A DNA stretch of 64,000 nt, from contig NC_059542.1 in the NCBI RefSeq assembly GCF_905220415.1, forward strand, positions 4,960,001-5,024,000, written 5' to 3'. How positions within the stretch are numbered: position 1 is the stretch's first letter; each line of letters starts with the position of its first letter. The stretch is from Colias croceus (lineage: Eukaryota > Arthropoda > Insecta > Lepidoptera > Pieridae). Shown here in pieces: positions 36,759 to 49,050 of this stretch. Made by a program: the position numbers and the translations under genes. Under the pieces are notes generated by a model. The model searched no databases, was not told where the DNA came from, and saw only the letters and a program-made list of their open reading frames with translations.

Positions 36759-37130
36759 CTGTAAAAACATTTCAACAAGTCGAATCTTATAATAAGTTTG
36801 GGCTTATAAATGTTCACGTCATCATAACTTTGTTAATATCTTGCGCCACTTCAGACGTAAAGGCGTCTTCTAACTTCGCATTTACGTCAGTAGATACCCT
36901 ATGCATGTTGTGACAAATTATTTGCGTACTTCTGAAAGTTTTTGTCTGTAAAAACATTTCAACAAGTCGAATCTTATAATAAGTTTGGGCTTATAAATGT
37001 TCACGTCATCATAACTTTGTTAATATCTTGCGCCACTTCAGACGTAAAGGCGTCTTCTAACTTCGCATTTACGTCAGTAGATACCCTATGCGTGTTGTGA
37101 CAAATTATTTGCGTACTTCTGAAAGTTTTT
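36759..37130. repeat. Tandem duplication of a 187-bp unit
   Basis: 36759-36945 is repeated at 36946-37130, starting CTGTAAAAACATTTCAACAA. The only internal difference I see is ATGCATGTTG versus ATGCGTGTTG. The unit is non-coding. It is either very recent or an assembly artefact. Confidence 0.9.
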
Positions 37131-38296
37131 ACGTAAGCTAATTCTAATTTTTCAGCTGCATTTTTCATTGAGAAAACGTTGTGAACGTCAAGCGGTTGAT
37201 GGTATGATTTATTTCTATAACATTTTTCCTAACATATTTATATTTTTAGTTATAAAATTGATGCAATAAAAATGCACTTATGCATGACCTTACCTGTGAT
37301 AGCATTTCTGGAGCACATGTGTCTCCGTAGCAATATTGACTGGCGTTATCAAGATGTTTCTATTAAGACGTATTGCTCCACCATTGCTAAAACACCTTTA
37401 AAATTTTGAGGGTAAAATAAATTCATATTTTTATATAAATGTATAAATATAACCAAAAATATTCGATATTATATGTTGTCTATGCTATAATGATGAACCT
37501 TTTAATCACGTTTTTATTTTATTTGTGAATGTTAATATTGAAATAATCTCGTTCTCATTAAAAATTACCTTCTTTATTCGACTCTTTGTCTCCGTAGACT
37601 GAGCCATTTAATATTTAATCTTGCATAGAGAAACTCGATCTTAGCGTTTATTTGATTTATCTCCCGTTTCGTATCTATTGTTATACGAGGATTTATTTAT
37701 TTTATTCAAACATAATATTATAGTGTGAATATTTTATTAAATCTTATTTCGGAGAGATTCTATTTAAAATTTGAAGTTTTACTTTTAATATTATTTGTTT
37801 CATATAAATGTATACTTAAAATAATTGCCAAGACCAGCTGAGACCTTCAGGAATACAAGTAATTCTTGACTTTCACAATGATAATATTTTGGATGCTGAA
37901 AAAAATCCCACGGGCTTATTGTGACAATTATGTACAGTGTACAGGATTTTTCTTCATGAAACTCCATTATAAGTTTGTCGCGTAAAATAGCACATTCTCT
38001 ATTCTACGTAGTTTATATTAGCGCCATCTATAATCAATTACTAGCAAATACAACGTGCAAGCTTAGTCCCTATGCTAATAAATGCTACGTATAAACAAAG
38101 ATGGCTCTGACGAAATTAATTAAATATTAATAAAGATACAAATTGGAAGTTTAAAAAAATAACTTTCATTTGAACCTGCTTCACTTATTCATAGTTAGTT
38201 AAGGTAAAAATAGGCTACAAATAAATCCTAAATGGTAGGTAGAGTCCCAAGTCAACCCATCAAAAAAATGTTGTGTGGTTTTATGAAACCACGGTA
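37131..38296. other. No gene seen
   Basis: AT-rich sequence with no repeat family or coding signal that I can identify. Confidence 0.5.
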
Positions 38297-38438
38297 AAAG
38301 TGAAACTTTTTTTCACACTATAGACATTTAACCAAAAAATTATCGTATTTGTACGATAATTATCGTACGTATCGTGCGTCACGCGACATGCTACACAGAC
38401 CAAAAAGTTTGAGACGATGTAATAAAAGTTTCACTTTA
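38297..38438. mobile_element. Short MITE, AAAGTGAAACT termini (copy 1)
   Basis: 142-bp unit with AAAGTGAAACT at the left and the exact reverse complement AGTTTCACTTT at the right. The interior contains a self-complementary TATCGTA...TACGATA. It shares its termini with the element in Rab3 intron 4. Confidence 0.6.
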
Positions 38439-38995
38439 AAAATTATGAATTAAAGGTCGTTTTAGGTAAGGAGGATAAAATAATATGTGGTAGTGGATAT
38501 GTTCATGTTGAGTATCCTGTCTTCTGGAAGCCTTCTATACGTCACTCGATAAAACGAATTAAAAAGGTGAATATTCTCTACCTATTTTATTTTTTGCTTT
38601 GAACTAGCTAGATTTAATTAAATATAATACTTTATACAGAGTTATGATAAACTTATTTCCTACTATTTACTCTATTAGAAAATAATTCTCTACATTTTGG
38701 TACTAAAATGGTATGTATGGTTTGGTGTAAAAATTATGAAATTGAAAGAAAAATGTAACTCAAACCGCGCTCATTTGTAAAGCGAGATTTTTACAAGTAT
38801 ATAAAATACGTGTAATTGGAAGAGATCCGTTAAAAAATAGGTCAAGATGAGGTCAAAGCCGAGGTATGTCTCCTTCACAATATAGCCCTTATGTGTAGAT
38901 TTGTATTTCAACATTACAATTTTATTTTTCTACATTTGAAACGCACAAAATCATTCGAAATTTACAGAATTCTAACCCTATGATGAAAAATTTCG

Positions 38996-39050
38996 TGTCG
39001 TATGATTTCTTAATAAAATGCTCTCTATTTTATTAAGAAATCATACGACA
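38996..39050. repeat. Perfect 24-bp inverted repeat with 7-nt loop
   Basis: 38996-39019 (TGTCGTATGATTTCTTAATA + AAAT) is exactly complementary to 39027-39050, with GCTCTCT between. No mismatches. It could be a small-RNA hairpin or a minimal foldback. Confidence 0.85.
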
Positions 39051-40424
39051 ACTAATTACACGAATTGGCTCTTAGTTATCCTATCAAAACAATGTGTGTT
39101 TAACAAAAGAAAAGCTACTTTAAAAAATGTCTCATTTGACTATAAGCAAACAATAGAGACACCAAAAAGAATAGAGTATTCATTTCTATTGGATTACAAA
39201 GTAAAATCCAGTGGCTAGTGGTAAAAATGCTTGTATGAAAATTGGACGATAAGAAAAGCCTGCGCGCGCATTTCCGCCATGTTGAAATTCTATCCCACTC
39301 CCATGGCACAGTAAGAAGTAAGCAGGACGTAGGTAACAGCTGTTTTGTGCAACTAATTTTGTGAAGGGTTCACCAAAATTAAACAATCAACTAGGTAAAG
39401 AATTTGTTCGATTCTGAATCCTGAACGTTTAATACAGCGTGAGCACGTACGTGTCCTCAAGTGAGTTACGAAATAAAATTCGAAAATTATCGATTTTACA
39501 CACTCAAGTTTGCTTAGTGGTACTGTTTGATATTGTGTTTGTTTTATCCTTAAAGCGACTACTTTGTACATATTTATGAGCTTCTGTTAAAAAAAAAGAA
39601 TCGATAACAGTTGGTATTTGCTTTCATTACGTGAATGTAAGGATAGAGACGACTAAATACGACTACTGTGACATCACTGTAAGGCTCATACATAGCTGCT
39701 TTACTTCGTTTCTCCAGTGGGAATATTTGAAAGGTAAGTAGATTACTTGTAAATTTTAAAATATTTGTCTATCTTATTATATACAACAATGAGACCGTTT
39801 TGAAAATATGTATGTACATAATGCTAAAATAATAGTTATTGCCAGCGGCATAAATATTATTTACGATGTTATATCCGTACAAGGCGTGAATAGGTTGATA
39901 ACTCGACTTGTATGAATTTTTTTTTAATTGAAAATTGGCATCTGGATGACTTGCTTTATATGGTGAATAAATGACTAAGTCGACAGGTCCGCTTTTAAAG
40001 CACACACCCTACTTGTGAATTTTTGAACAACTCTCTACTAATGAGTAATAATATGACATCTGAAGATATCAAAAATTTATTTGATGAATAATTGAATAAC
40101 TGAATATGTAAAGTTAAGCCTGCCATTTATTTAATGAAACTAACAAAATAACTCGAGATATTTAATTAATCACGCTACCCATATTTGCGTGTTCAGTAGT
40201 ACAAATCGAGTTGTCAACTTATTACCGCATCAGTAGAGCGATATATTATCTGACAAGTAAACCTATTAGTGCAGTCATTTTAGGAAGTTCACCTCAGAAT
40301 TCGAGATACCCAGCTGTACGTCTATATATACTTGTATATTAACACCCTAAAAGTTGTCTCAAAACCTACATATGGTAGGGTGTAAGTGTGTATTAAATTT
40401 CAAGGTCACAAAAATCGTTTTTTT

Positions 40425-40592
40425 GGAAATATCTCATTTCCTATGGGTTTTTTGCTATTTGTATTTATTTTCAATATTGTAGAATAGAAAATTCTCTACA
40501 AATTTTGTTCGAAAATTTTTTTTATACGATGAACCGTTTTCGAGTTAGAGGGCGGAGAGCGCGCGGTCACAGCATCATTTCAGATCAACCGG
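40425..40592 (+). repeat. Left 168-bp arm of inverted repeat (partner 41866-42033)
   Basis: It matches the reverse complement of 41866-42033 from GGAAATATCTCATTTCC to CAACCGG with about ten differences. It includes GGGCGGAGAGCGCGCGGTCA, unusually GC-rich for the area. The frame RGRRARGHSIIS is open in both arms. Confidence 0.85.
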
Positions 40593-40755
40593 AACTATCA
40601 ATGATTATAAATATTTGTCAATTTTTCTTAACTATTATATTATATTTTATCATGTTTTTCCTAACTTATCCACTTTTTATTCAGTATTAATTTATTTAAC
40701 ACTTACCTGCCCTTGTACCTAATTGCAGAATTGTTAATGAAAATATAGGAATTTA

Positions 40756-41326
40756 TACAGGGTTACCGGGAAAGTCGTACAGAATATTGAAGGAGGTCAT
40801 TTCTGATCGAATTGGTCCCATAATATGGTATATGAAACCTAACCGTTATGGAGATATTGAATTTTAAAGATATATCATAAAAATCTTTTTCTTTTGGCTT
40901 TTCTATCACTTTTTTTGGATTGGAGCTACTAGGGCCCGGTTTATTTATGTTTTCAATTAGAAGACATGCCAATTAATAAAAATGACCAACAAAAACTGAA
41001 CCTTTTACTAACAGCTTCATAAAACTGCTCGACAACAGTTGAAATTAAAGGATTTCCACTAATTGTTTATAATTTTGAAGTCCTTTTATAAAAAAAAATG
41101 TATGGCACTTATCCTGCAAGTAATTTTATAAACTTTTACGTTTTTTTAGCTATTAAAAAAGGTATAACACTTGCTATTAAATAGGCCAAACATTGACAAA
41201 ATAACAGTTAAGTAAGCCAAGACGAGTCAAAATTTGGATGGGATTAAAATGGGACCAATTCGATCAGAAATGATCTGAATAATAACGTCCTTCAATATTC
41301 TGTACGACTTTCCCGGTAACCCTGTA
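40756..41326. mobile_element. 571-bp MITE nested in the composite
   Basis: The termini TACAGGGTTACCGGGAAAGT (40756 onward) and ACTTTCCCGGTAACCCTGTA (ending 41326) are reverse complements, extending over about 35 bp to TTCAATATTC. A GACCAATTCGATCAGAAATG match lies further in. It is non-coding. Confidence 0.75.
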
Positions 41327-41478
41327 TTTGAATTTTAACCTAATTAATATTAATAACTTCTTACATGATGAAAAAAAAACAAATTACGAATTAATCTTTT
41401 TATTAAGAAATATCGTTTATTTTTATTGAAAGTAAAAAATGGAATAAAGGGTACAAAAACTACAATTTATAATTTTAA

Positions 41479-41699
41479 TTATCTTCTTCCTCTTCATCGT
41501 CATCTTCTGGCTGCTGGTAAATTTCAAACTGGTCTTCATTATCGTCTTCAACGACATTTGCCTCAAGTTCTTCCATGATTTTATTCCATGATATTATCTT
41601 CTTCTTCTTCATCGTCATCTTCTGGCTGCTGGTAAATTTCAAACTGGTCTTCATTATCGTCTTCAACGACATTTGCCTCAAGTTCTTCCATGATTTCGG
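41479..41699. repeat. 115-bp tandem duplication within the acidic-tail sequence
   Basis: CATCTTCTGGCTGCTGGTAA starts at 41501 and again at 41616, and CCTCAAGTTCTTCCATGATT at 41561 and 41676, a period of 115. The two copies are nearly identical over about 100 bp, so the event is recent relative to the decay of the frame. Confidence 0.85.
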
Positions 41700-41880
41700 A
41701 GTCAAAGGTTCCATCTTGGTTAATGTCGCTCTGATATGGTAGAGCATTGAGACAACCTTGCCCATTACATTGGCCACAAGCTAAAGAGCATTGCAAGCCT
41801 GCATCCGCATCGCGAACCACAACCACTCTTGCAGTTGCAGAAAATTGCATTTTCGACCGGAGGCACCGGTTGACCTGAAA
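41479..41880 (-). pseudogene. Decayed transposon-type frame with CXC (tesmin/TSO1-like) domain and acidic tail
   Basis: Minus strand: one frame reads FCNCKSGCGSRCGCR (about 41842-41798). The next frame continues AGLQCSLACGQCNGQGCLNA (about 41799-41740). Together they give the cysteine spacing of a CXC zinc-binding domain, interrupted by a frameshift near 41798. An acidic tail follows (EELEANVVEDDNEDQFE...EDDDEEEEDN). The tail's DNA is duplicated with a 115-bp period, which shifts the second copy out of frame. CXC domains with acidic tails occur at the ends of many insect transposon proteins. I infer a dead fragment of such a protein; the family is not identified. Confidence 0.55.
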
Positions 41881-42033
41881 TGATGCTGTGACCGCGCGCT
41901 CTCCGCCCTCTATCTCAAAAACGGTTCACCGTATAAAAAAATTTTTCAAACAAAATTTGTAGAGAATTTTCTATTCTACAATATTGATAATAAATACGAA
42001 TAGCAAAAAACCCATAGGAAATGAGATATTTCC
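41866..42033 (-). repeat. Right 168-bp arm of inverted repeat (partner 40425-40592)
   Basis: It is the reverse complement of the left arm. Its inner end runs straight into the CXC-type frame (GQPVPPVENAIFCNC on the minus strand), so the arm may include coding sequence. Confidence 0.85.
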
Positions 42034-42310
42034 GAAGAAAGCGCGATACAACCGATTTTTGCGACGGTGAATACATTGACAAGTCGTCGGTGAACGACTT
42101 GATATGTCTGTTTTTGTTATGATAAAAATCAAAATAATTAAATTCTATGTAATAATCTGAAACGTCGATTCTTATAAAATATAATGCAATGAAAAAAAAC
42201 AAAAATACAAAAAAAATGGATTTACCAATAAAAAAGTAAACTTCAAAAGGCTGCCCTGTAAAGTATGCATTTTCGACTTGTCAACCTATTCACGCCATGT
42301 ACGGATATAA

Positions 42311-43559
42311 TACGTGGAACGTAATTCCACAGGAATTCAGGAAGCTTAAAATCTACCCGCCTACGCTTAACCTTCATCTTATTGCTTAGTTTGATTGCAC
42401 AGGCGCACTTAAGTTTTAGATAAACATCTGTTACAAAATTATAAGAAGCACGGATTAATTAAACTTTCGCTAACATTCTAAAAGGGTATTTGAGAATCAA
42501 CGACACACTGATAAAAGGGGTTGGGTATCAGATAAAAGTAGGTCAAATCATGATAACATTTGCGCAACGAATAAAATATTTAGCAGATAGAAGCTGGCGC
42601 ATTCAAAATTGTGGAGATGATTCGCCGACGTGGCGCCTTTCAATTCTGTTTCATATTAACATTCACATAACATGAATAACATGAAATCAGCAGCAATCTG
42701 TATTTAATATAGTTGTACACCCACATTCACCACATCCTTACGATGTTTTGATGTTTATTTTTTTCGTATGAATCCAGACAACAAATGGGTCACGCTCACA
42801 CTGGGGTATTTACCACACCCTCTAAGAAGATTGAAGTAAAGTAATGACTACATTTTTCTTTTAATGAATAAGGATTTTATTATTCTACGATAACTTCACC
42901 CATTAGAACATCAGTTTAAAAAACATCTATTTTATCTTAAATACGGTGTCCTTCTATGGTAGAAGGATAAAAAATGAATCCTACTAAAAACTACCTACCT
43001 ATTCTTCTTATTTTTTTCTATTCTTTATAAATTGATAACTACCTACCTTTTTCAAATTAGAATCCAAAATTTACAATTCTTAATAAGTCATCATAGAAGG
43101 AAAAAGCAAATTGGACTACTTTCCATAAATATTAGATAACTGCTAAAGAACAATCGAAGGAATTCTTGTAATATTTGCAGAATTCGTCTGACTTCATAAA
43201 TGTTATGAACGATAATGATATTGAGGGATATGACAAAACATTTTGTTATCGACGAATATTTAGATGTAGCTATTAAAATACAAAATTTGTACAAAGCAAA
43301 ATGTTCTTTATCTCATGTACGCATATCTATTTGTTGAAGAGCATAAAACACTCAATATGTGGTCTGTATAACAACTACGTAAGGTTGTAAATGTTCATGT
43401 CATTTCCATTCATTTTGAACACAGCGGTTGTCGTGCCTGTTGATAATGAGTTTCCAGTAATACACGACTGAAGTGACTGTTAATTAACGTTTGGAAATGA
43501 ACAAGTTTCTGTAATGAAGCGACGAGTGACGTTTTTCTAATAGAGTATTAATCTCGTAG
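42311..43559. other. Upstream region of Rab3
   Basis: No coding sequence is seen. The 160 bp before the Rab3 ATG are less AT-rich and could be 5' UTR. The TCTCGTAG directly before the ATG could also be a weak splice acceptor joining a distant first exon. No clear core promoter was identified. Confidence 0.4.
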
Positions 43560-45845
43560 ATGGCTGGCGGAGGCGACCCCAAATGGCCGAAGGAGGCGGC
43601 GGACCAAAACTTCGATTACATGTTCAAGTTGCTCATCATTGGAAACAGTTCTGTTGGAAAGACTAGGTATTTTATACAAATTATACATTCTATTACTATT
43701 CTTCATTTGGACACACTACGTAAATATTTTAAATTTGAACATATTTAATTTTCTGACTGATGAAATTATGAAAAACTTAAAGAACACAAGTCCTGTACAT
43801 TTTCATCTAAATGTTCGATAAAAATAAGGAATTTTTATACAAGTATATGAAGTCAATTTCCATACAATGGTCATAAATATAAAAAAAGAAACTCACGATG
43901 ATGCTTTATAATTTATATGCTATTAAAATTTATTTATTTTCAGTTTTCTGTTTCGCTATGCGGATGACTCTTTCACTTCAGCATTCGTGTCTACTGTAGG
44001 CATTGACTTCAAGGTCAAAACTGTCTTCCGCCACGACAAACGTGTAAAACTCCAGATATGGGTGCGTTAACCTAGTTTTTGTTATGTTTAAGTACTACTA
44101 GTAACTAACTTAACCTATTAACCGTTTTAATTGCTTGAAAACTCTACACATTCTTAGAATACCGAGACAAAAGCTTAGCTACTCAATTTAGACTATCGTC
44201 TAATCGTATTGACGTACGCTTTAAATTTTTATGTCTGTATAGTTTAGTATACGAGTTCATAATTTATAGTTTTTTTATGAACAGAAGGCCCTCCTCTTTT
44301 TTATTTAAATCGTCATAATCAATGAAACAAAAAGATTTAATAAACTTAATTTATTAATTTACTGATTTGTTGAAAACATTTCACGCTATATCTAAAATAC
44401 ATTAAATACAAACTTCCATCACTATTGATATATTTATTGACCTTATATTACAGGACACGGCGGGCCAGGAACGTTACCGCACAATCACGACGGCATACTA
44501 CCGTGGAGCGATGGGCTTCATCCTCATGTATGATATCACCAACGAAGAGAGTTTCAACAGTGTTCAAGACTGGTATGAACCTATATTTTTTGTTGCAGTT
44601 TTCGACAAAAAAAATTGTTTTGGACTTTCACAAATTTAAGAATATGATTTTCACATAGTACGTTAAAGCCGTTCATCTGAGAATTATGAATCTATAAACT
44701 AAGTATTTAAATTATTATCTATTTATTACTATTAACTAATATACTTACTAAAAAATCATAATGGTTTGTTTTCCCAATGCGCATTATAATTCTAAATGGT
44801 ATGGTAGTAAAAACTTTAAATCCTTATCTTATCTCTTCCTTTCTGCTTCTGTCTTACAATACAGTTAACCATGCGGAAAGGCCTACATACTTTAGATTTT
44901 CCATTATGTTAATTTATTAATAGGATCTCTATTTTATTGTATACGAAGCATCATGATATTTAATCTCCTGCTTAAATAAATAGATGCGTGTGTTTTTTTT
45001 TCAGTTTGATCTCAATTGTCCAATTTTTAATCAGAAAATTTAACCAGTATAATGTATTAAGTAGAAGCTAAATTCATAACATTTTCAGGGTCACGCAGAT
45101 CGAAACCTATTCGTGGGATAACGCTCAAGTGATTCTGGTGGGAAACAAGTGTGACATGGAAGAGGAACGCGTGATCAGCCAGGAGCGCGGTCGGCAGCTC
45201 GCTGAACAACTGGGTGTTCAGTTCTTCGAGACCAGTGCTAAGGAGAACATTAATGTTAAGGTAAGGGTTCTAATAAATATGTATCTAATAAAATAAAATA
45301 AAGTGAAACTACTTTGGAAAGATTCGAAAATACCAAAATCGTTGCCTACTACCATGTACAACGTATTGCCATGACGTGACTTTGAAATTTTACCCTCAAC
45401 GTGTTTAAAGTTTCACTTTAAAAAAAATCTTTATTGACATTATTTTTATATCTTATAGTAATTATGTCTGAATTCTAAACTAAATATAGAGCTTTCCGAA
45501 ATGACAATGATGTGAAATCAGGATTGTATTATCAAAATTGTTTAAAAAAGGCGAATAGCCCAGGATATAAGCTTATTGGTGTTGATATTTTACCATAAGA
45601 CCTAAGCATTCATTTGCCATTTTAAGATTCACATATTGCCCTGACAATATACACAAGCATTGCATGCATTCAAATTTTATCAAAATGATTGTTTTCAGGC
45701 TGTATTCGAGAAACTAGTGGACATCATTTGCGACAAGATGTCAGAAAGTCTCGATTCGGAGCCAGCCATGGTCGCCGGTGGAGCTCGCGGGCAGAAGCTC
45801 ACAGAGCAGCCGCAAGGAAACAGCAACCCTAACTGCAACTGTTAA
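43560..45845 (+). CDS. Rab3: Rab3 synaptic-vesicle small GTPase, complete, five exons
   Basis: Rab3 is a small GTPase that cycles on and off synaptic and secretory vesicles and controls docking, priming and active-zone assembly. Exons read directly: 43560-43666, 43944-44061, 44454-44572, 45089-45260 and 45699-45845. All introns are GT-AG (277, 392, 516 and 438 nt). The spliced frame is 663 nt, 220 residues, the same length as I recall for the fly protein. The P-loop GNSSVGKTS is at about residues 28-36 and is split by intron 1; DTAGQE is at 76-81, NKCD at 134-137 and ETSAK at 162-166. The C-terminus ends Cys-Asn-Cys, a double-geranylgeranylation signal. The N-terminus (GGDPKW...AADQNFDYMFK) and the switch region are typical of Rab3 rather than of other Rabs. 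The start is the first ATG of the conserved N-terminus. Upstream non-coding exons are possible but not proven. Intron 4 carries a MITE at 45300-45419. No damage is seen, so this is a functional gene. Confidence 0.97.
45300..45419. mobile_element. Short MITE, AAAGTGAAACT termini (copy 2), inside Rab3 intron 4
   Basis: 120-bp unit bounded by AAAGTGAAACT (45300-45310) and AGTTTCACTTT (45409-45419). It lies 39 nt after the exon 4 donor and does not touch the splice sites. The interior differs from the 38.3-kb copy, so these may be two subfamilies. Confidence 0.6.
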
Positions 45846-48262
45846 TGACATAAAAAAAATTATTCCTGCCTTGAAAATACTGGAATTGACTCAGAGTATC
45901 ATTTCTATTTCTCTTTAAATTCAATAATTGAAACAATCCGCTGTAACGTCACAGAAATGTAGAGATTTTATTCATTTTTTTATCCAGTATCTTCAAGGTT
46001 TATTTTTATAAAACTATTTCTTTTTTATCCGTAGTTCCTAGTAATGAGTAATTCTACGTGATGAACTATTCTTTGATAATAAATTAATTTAAATCTTGCG
46101 TACTTTACGTGATTCGCGTTTAAAATGAATGTGTCGAGGAGAAAGCATAGTTTGTTAAAGGTTGAGTAACAATAATGGAAAAATATGTATTAGCTTAGGT
46201 GTTAAGTAGCCTCTATATATTTCGAGCTGGAGTAGGGATCTGACTCTTCTGTAGTTGTTAATATATTATCTTTTATGATAACTGTATTCGAAGTTTTCAA
46301 TGTAACGAAAGTTTGCGCAAGCTGTTAAATATATTAACCGCAATTATTGCTTTTGGTGTTTGCGTTTAGTTAAAATTGGTTAATGAATGAGGTTTACAAC
46401 GAGATAAATGTAAGCTAATGACGAATACTGTATTGATTTTGCGCAAAGAGAGAATCATATGTGCATGTGCAATAGGCGAGGAAGACTTGTGGAAATCGGA
46501 CCAAAGTCAAATTCATTTGCTTTTTCACTATGTAATAGGCTTTTTAAAGGCGCAAAATATTTTTAGAAATAATTTATAATCTATGTGTGCATTTAAATGG
46601 ACTAAAGCTATGCATTCCATTATTTTATTTGCTTTATAAATAAATTAATTTCTTTATAAATTCATCGACATATTGCCTAAAAACGTTTTGCATTTTGAAA
46701 GAAAAAAGGCAAGTCATCATTCCCAAGTCCCTAGTTCATGTTTCATATAATAACTATGTGGTGTAAATATGTTCTCAGTGTATAAAAATGTAATTGTATA
46801 GTATTATATCTACGTACTAAATATGTTTGTATTCTTGTTACCTGTGCTATGTAAAGCTCTGTGAAGTAATATACCTAGGCTTTATTGGAACGCAGTCGTA
46901 TTATCATATAATGTGACGTAAGTATGACTTCTAAACCGCTAATTACTTACATCTCACAATTTCGGGTGTATTTTAATGTGTTTTAAGCACACTTATTATT
47001 ACTATTATTAGACTTATCTGTAGAAGACATAGACAATACAATATATATCAAATTCTGTTAAATCTCTGCACATAAATTTTAGTGTAACGTTTAAGTGTAA
47101 TATTAGTTCAACATCGTATTTCATACGTATTTAATTTTAGGATACTTTTGTGTTTAGATCAATGCTTTTAGAATGTAATATAACATAGATGTTTGTACCT
47201 TTCCACACCTGTTGTTCATGTCAAAACTTTATTTCTAAAAAAATATTACTATTATCGGCTCTACGACTTTATTTATTTATATTTATATTTACAAGTACAG
47301 ATTATAAGTGACAGACTACTGAAGTGTAAAGTATGTCAATTTTTATGTATTCAATTTATTTGTAACGAATGGAACATTTTTACTGTAGCATGAAAATGAT
47401 TGGAAGCTTTTCTGATCTTATAACCAACTAAAGAGACAAACAAGACAAAAACATACAGGACAAAGTTAATGATCAAAAAGTACAAGGTAACATTTCAAAA
47501 TAATGACATAGAAGTCCGAAAGGCCCGAAGTCCGAAAGATATATTATATTAACGTTACCTACTGAAAGTTTATAAGCATAAAAAATTGCCCAGAAAATAT
47601 TATATTTTAACAGTTAAACCTGAAATGTTCCAAAATATAGAACAAAATATAATAAGTATTTATATGACAATTGAAGCTGTATTTGAATTTGTTCGTAGAA
47701 GATAGTTTGAATTATACTTATATTAAATATTATTTTAACCTTAATTAGTGGACAATTACTAGGATTGGAATTTGGAAAGTTGTTAATTGGAAAGTGTTGT
47801 ATGGATTCGTAGTGTGTGATTCTATGAGGGGTATATTGGCATATCGTAGTGGAGAATTTAGGAAAGGTCCTTGAAAACTTATGTTATTTACGTAGAGAGG
47901 TTATACTTTATTGGTTATTTCTTTTAGGTATTTACTATTTGTATGCAACTAAATTGTCTAATCGAGTACCTATAAAACTTGTCATTGGATTCAAAGTGTA
48001 TGCTATAATAGATTGTTTTTAATTCTTCACGAATACTGTCTTACAAAATGTTTGGTAATACATTTAAAACTAATCTGTCTCATCTACAAGCAGAGATTGC
48101 TACTCGTACTTAATTATTATAAATGTTACATAATATTAATAGTCATATTCTTTGTTTAAGTGTATAATTTTAAAAAGCTTTGGAATGGGAAGCATCAAAA
48201 AAATTAATCAATTAGATGTATAAAATAAATAAATGTTATTATATTTGTTGTGCGTTAATAAA
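45846..48262 (+). other. Likely Rab3 3' untranslated region with alternative poly(A) signals
   Basis: Downstream of the Rab3 stop there is no coding sequence, only AT-rich DNA. An AATAAA at 46078-46083 would give a short 3' UTR of about 240 nt. Another AATAAA at 48257-48262 would give a long one of about 2.4 kb. Long alternative 3' UTRs are common for neuronal insect genes, but transcript extent is inferred only from these hexamers. Confidence 0.4.
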
Positions 48263-48812
48263 GGAATTATTTAAAAGATACCTACACATGTGTAAAAGGT
48301 TTATGAATAATAAACGTATACAAACTGCGTTTTATTTTCCTTTTATTCTCATATATGATTTAGTTTCGTTTTAATCACTGAATGAAAAAACTCAATTAAA
48401 TTTTATAAACACCTTATGCACAAAAGATTGTTTCAGGAAAAGAAAGTATTATTTTTATAGAAGTTTACCTACCAATTACATTTTAAAAATATTCCAATGA
48501 TATTGCATAGAATAAAATATTTAAATGAAATATCTAGATACTTATTATTATTATCAACAGTATTAAGAACCACCGCCTAGCCAACCCATACGCACTTTAT
48601 TGATCGTTAATTTTATATCAAAAACAACTAACATGTTTTAAAGGACAAATTTTACTCATAAATTAGTGATCTTGATGTGAATATCATTTATTTTGATAAA
48701 TATTCATGCTTCGTTCAAAGGACATGTCAACAGCTTTAGATAAAAAAAAATATTTTTTTCATATCTAATAAATAATTAGAGAACAAACAGCACAACATAC
48801 TTTTATGTTGAT

Positions 48813-49050
48813 ACTAGCTTTCTGCCCGCGGCTGCGCCCGCGTTTTCAAAGGAAAACCCGCGGTTCTCGTTCTCTTGGGATTTCCCGGATAAAACCTATC
48901 CTATCATCCTATGTGTTAATCCAAGTTAGCCTCTATATGTGTGCTAAATTTCATTGTAATCGGTTCTGTAGTATTTGCGTGAAAGAACACATACATATCT
49001 ACACATATGCATCTTTCCTCACAAACTTTCGCATTTATAATATTAGAAGG
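48813..49050 (-). mobile_element. Helitron-like (Lep1-type) repeat, TTTTCAAAG subfamily
   Basis: The plus strand reads ACTAGCTTTCTGCCCGCGGC, then GCGCCCGCGTTTTCAAAGG, and ends TTCGCATTTATAATATTAG. It is nearly full length. Confidence 0.7.

Larger units (their letters stand above)
39869..42310. mobile_element. 2.4-kb composite of nested inverted repeats
   Basis: The outermost arms are 39869-39907 (TTATATCCGTACAAGGCGTG...) and 42274-42310 (inverted, few mismatches). Inside are 168-bp arms at 40425-40592 and 41866-42033. Inside those is a further element at 40756-41326. The minus strand holds a decayed frame with a CXC-type domain. It looks like a defunct DNA transposon with a later insertion; no transposase catalytic domain was recognised. 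Confidence 0.55.

Noticed and set aside
41475..41777. 100-codon basic/acidic frame as an independent protein
   Set aside because: It arises from the 115-bp out-of-frame duplication of the acidic tail. The biologically meaningful frame is the CXC-linked one.
43560..43748. 62-residue protein from the unspliced Rab3 start
   Set aside because: It reads through the intron 1 donor at 43667. The spliced model restores the full Rab3 sequence.
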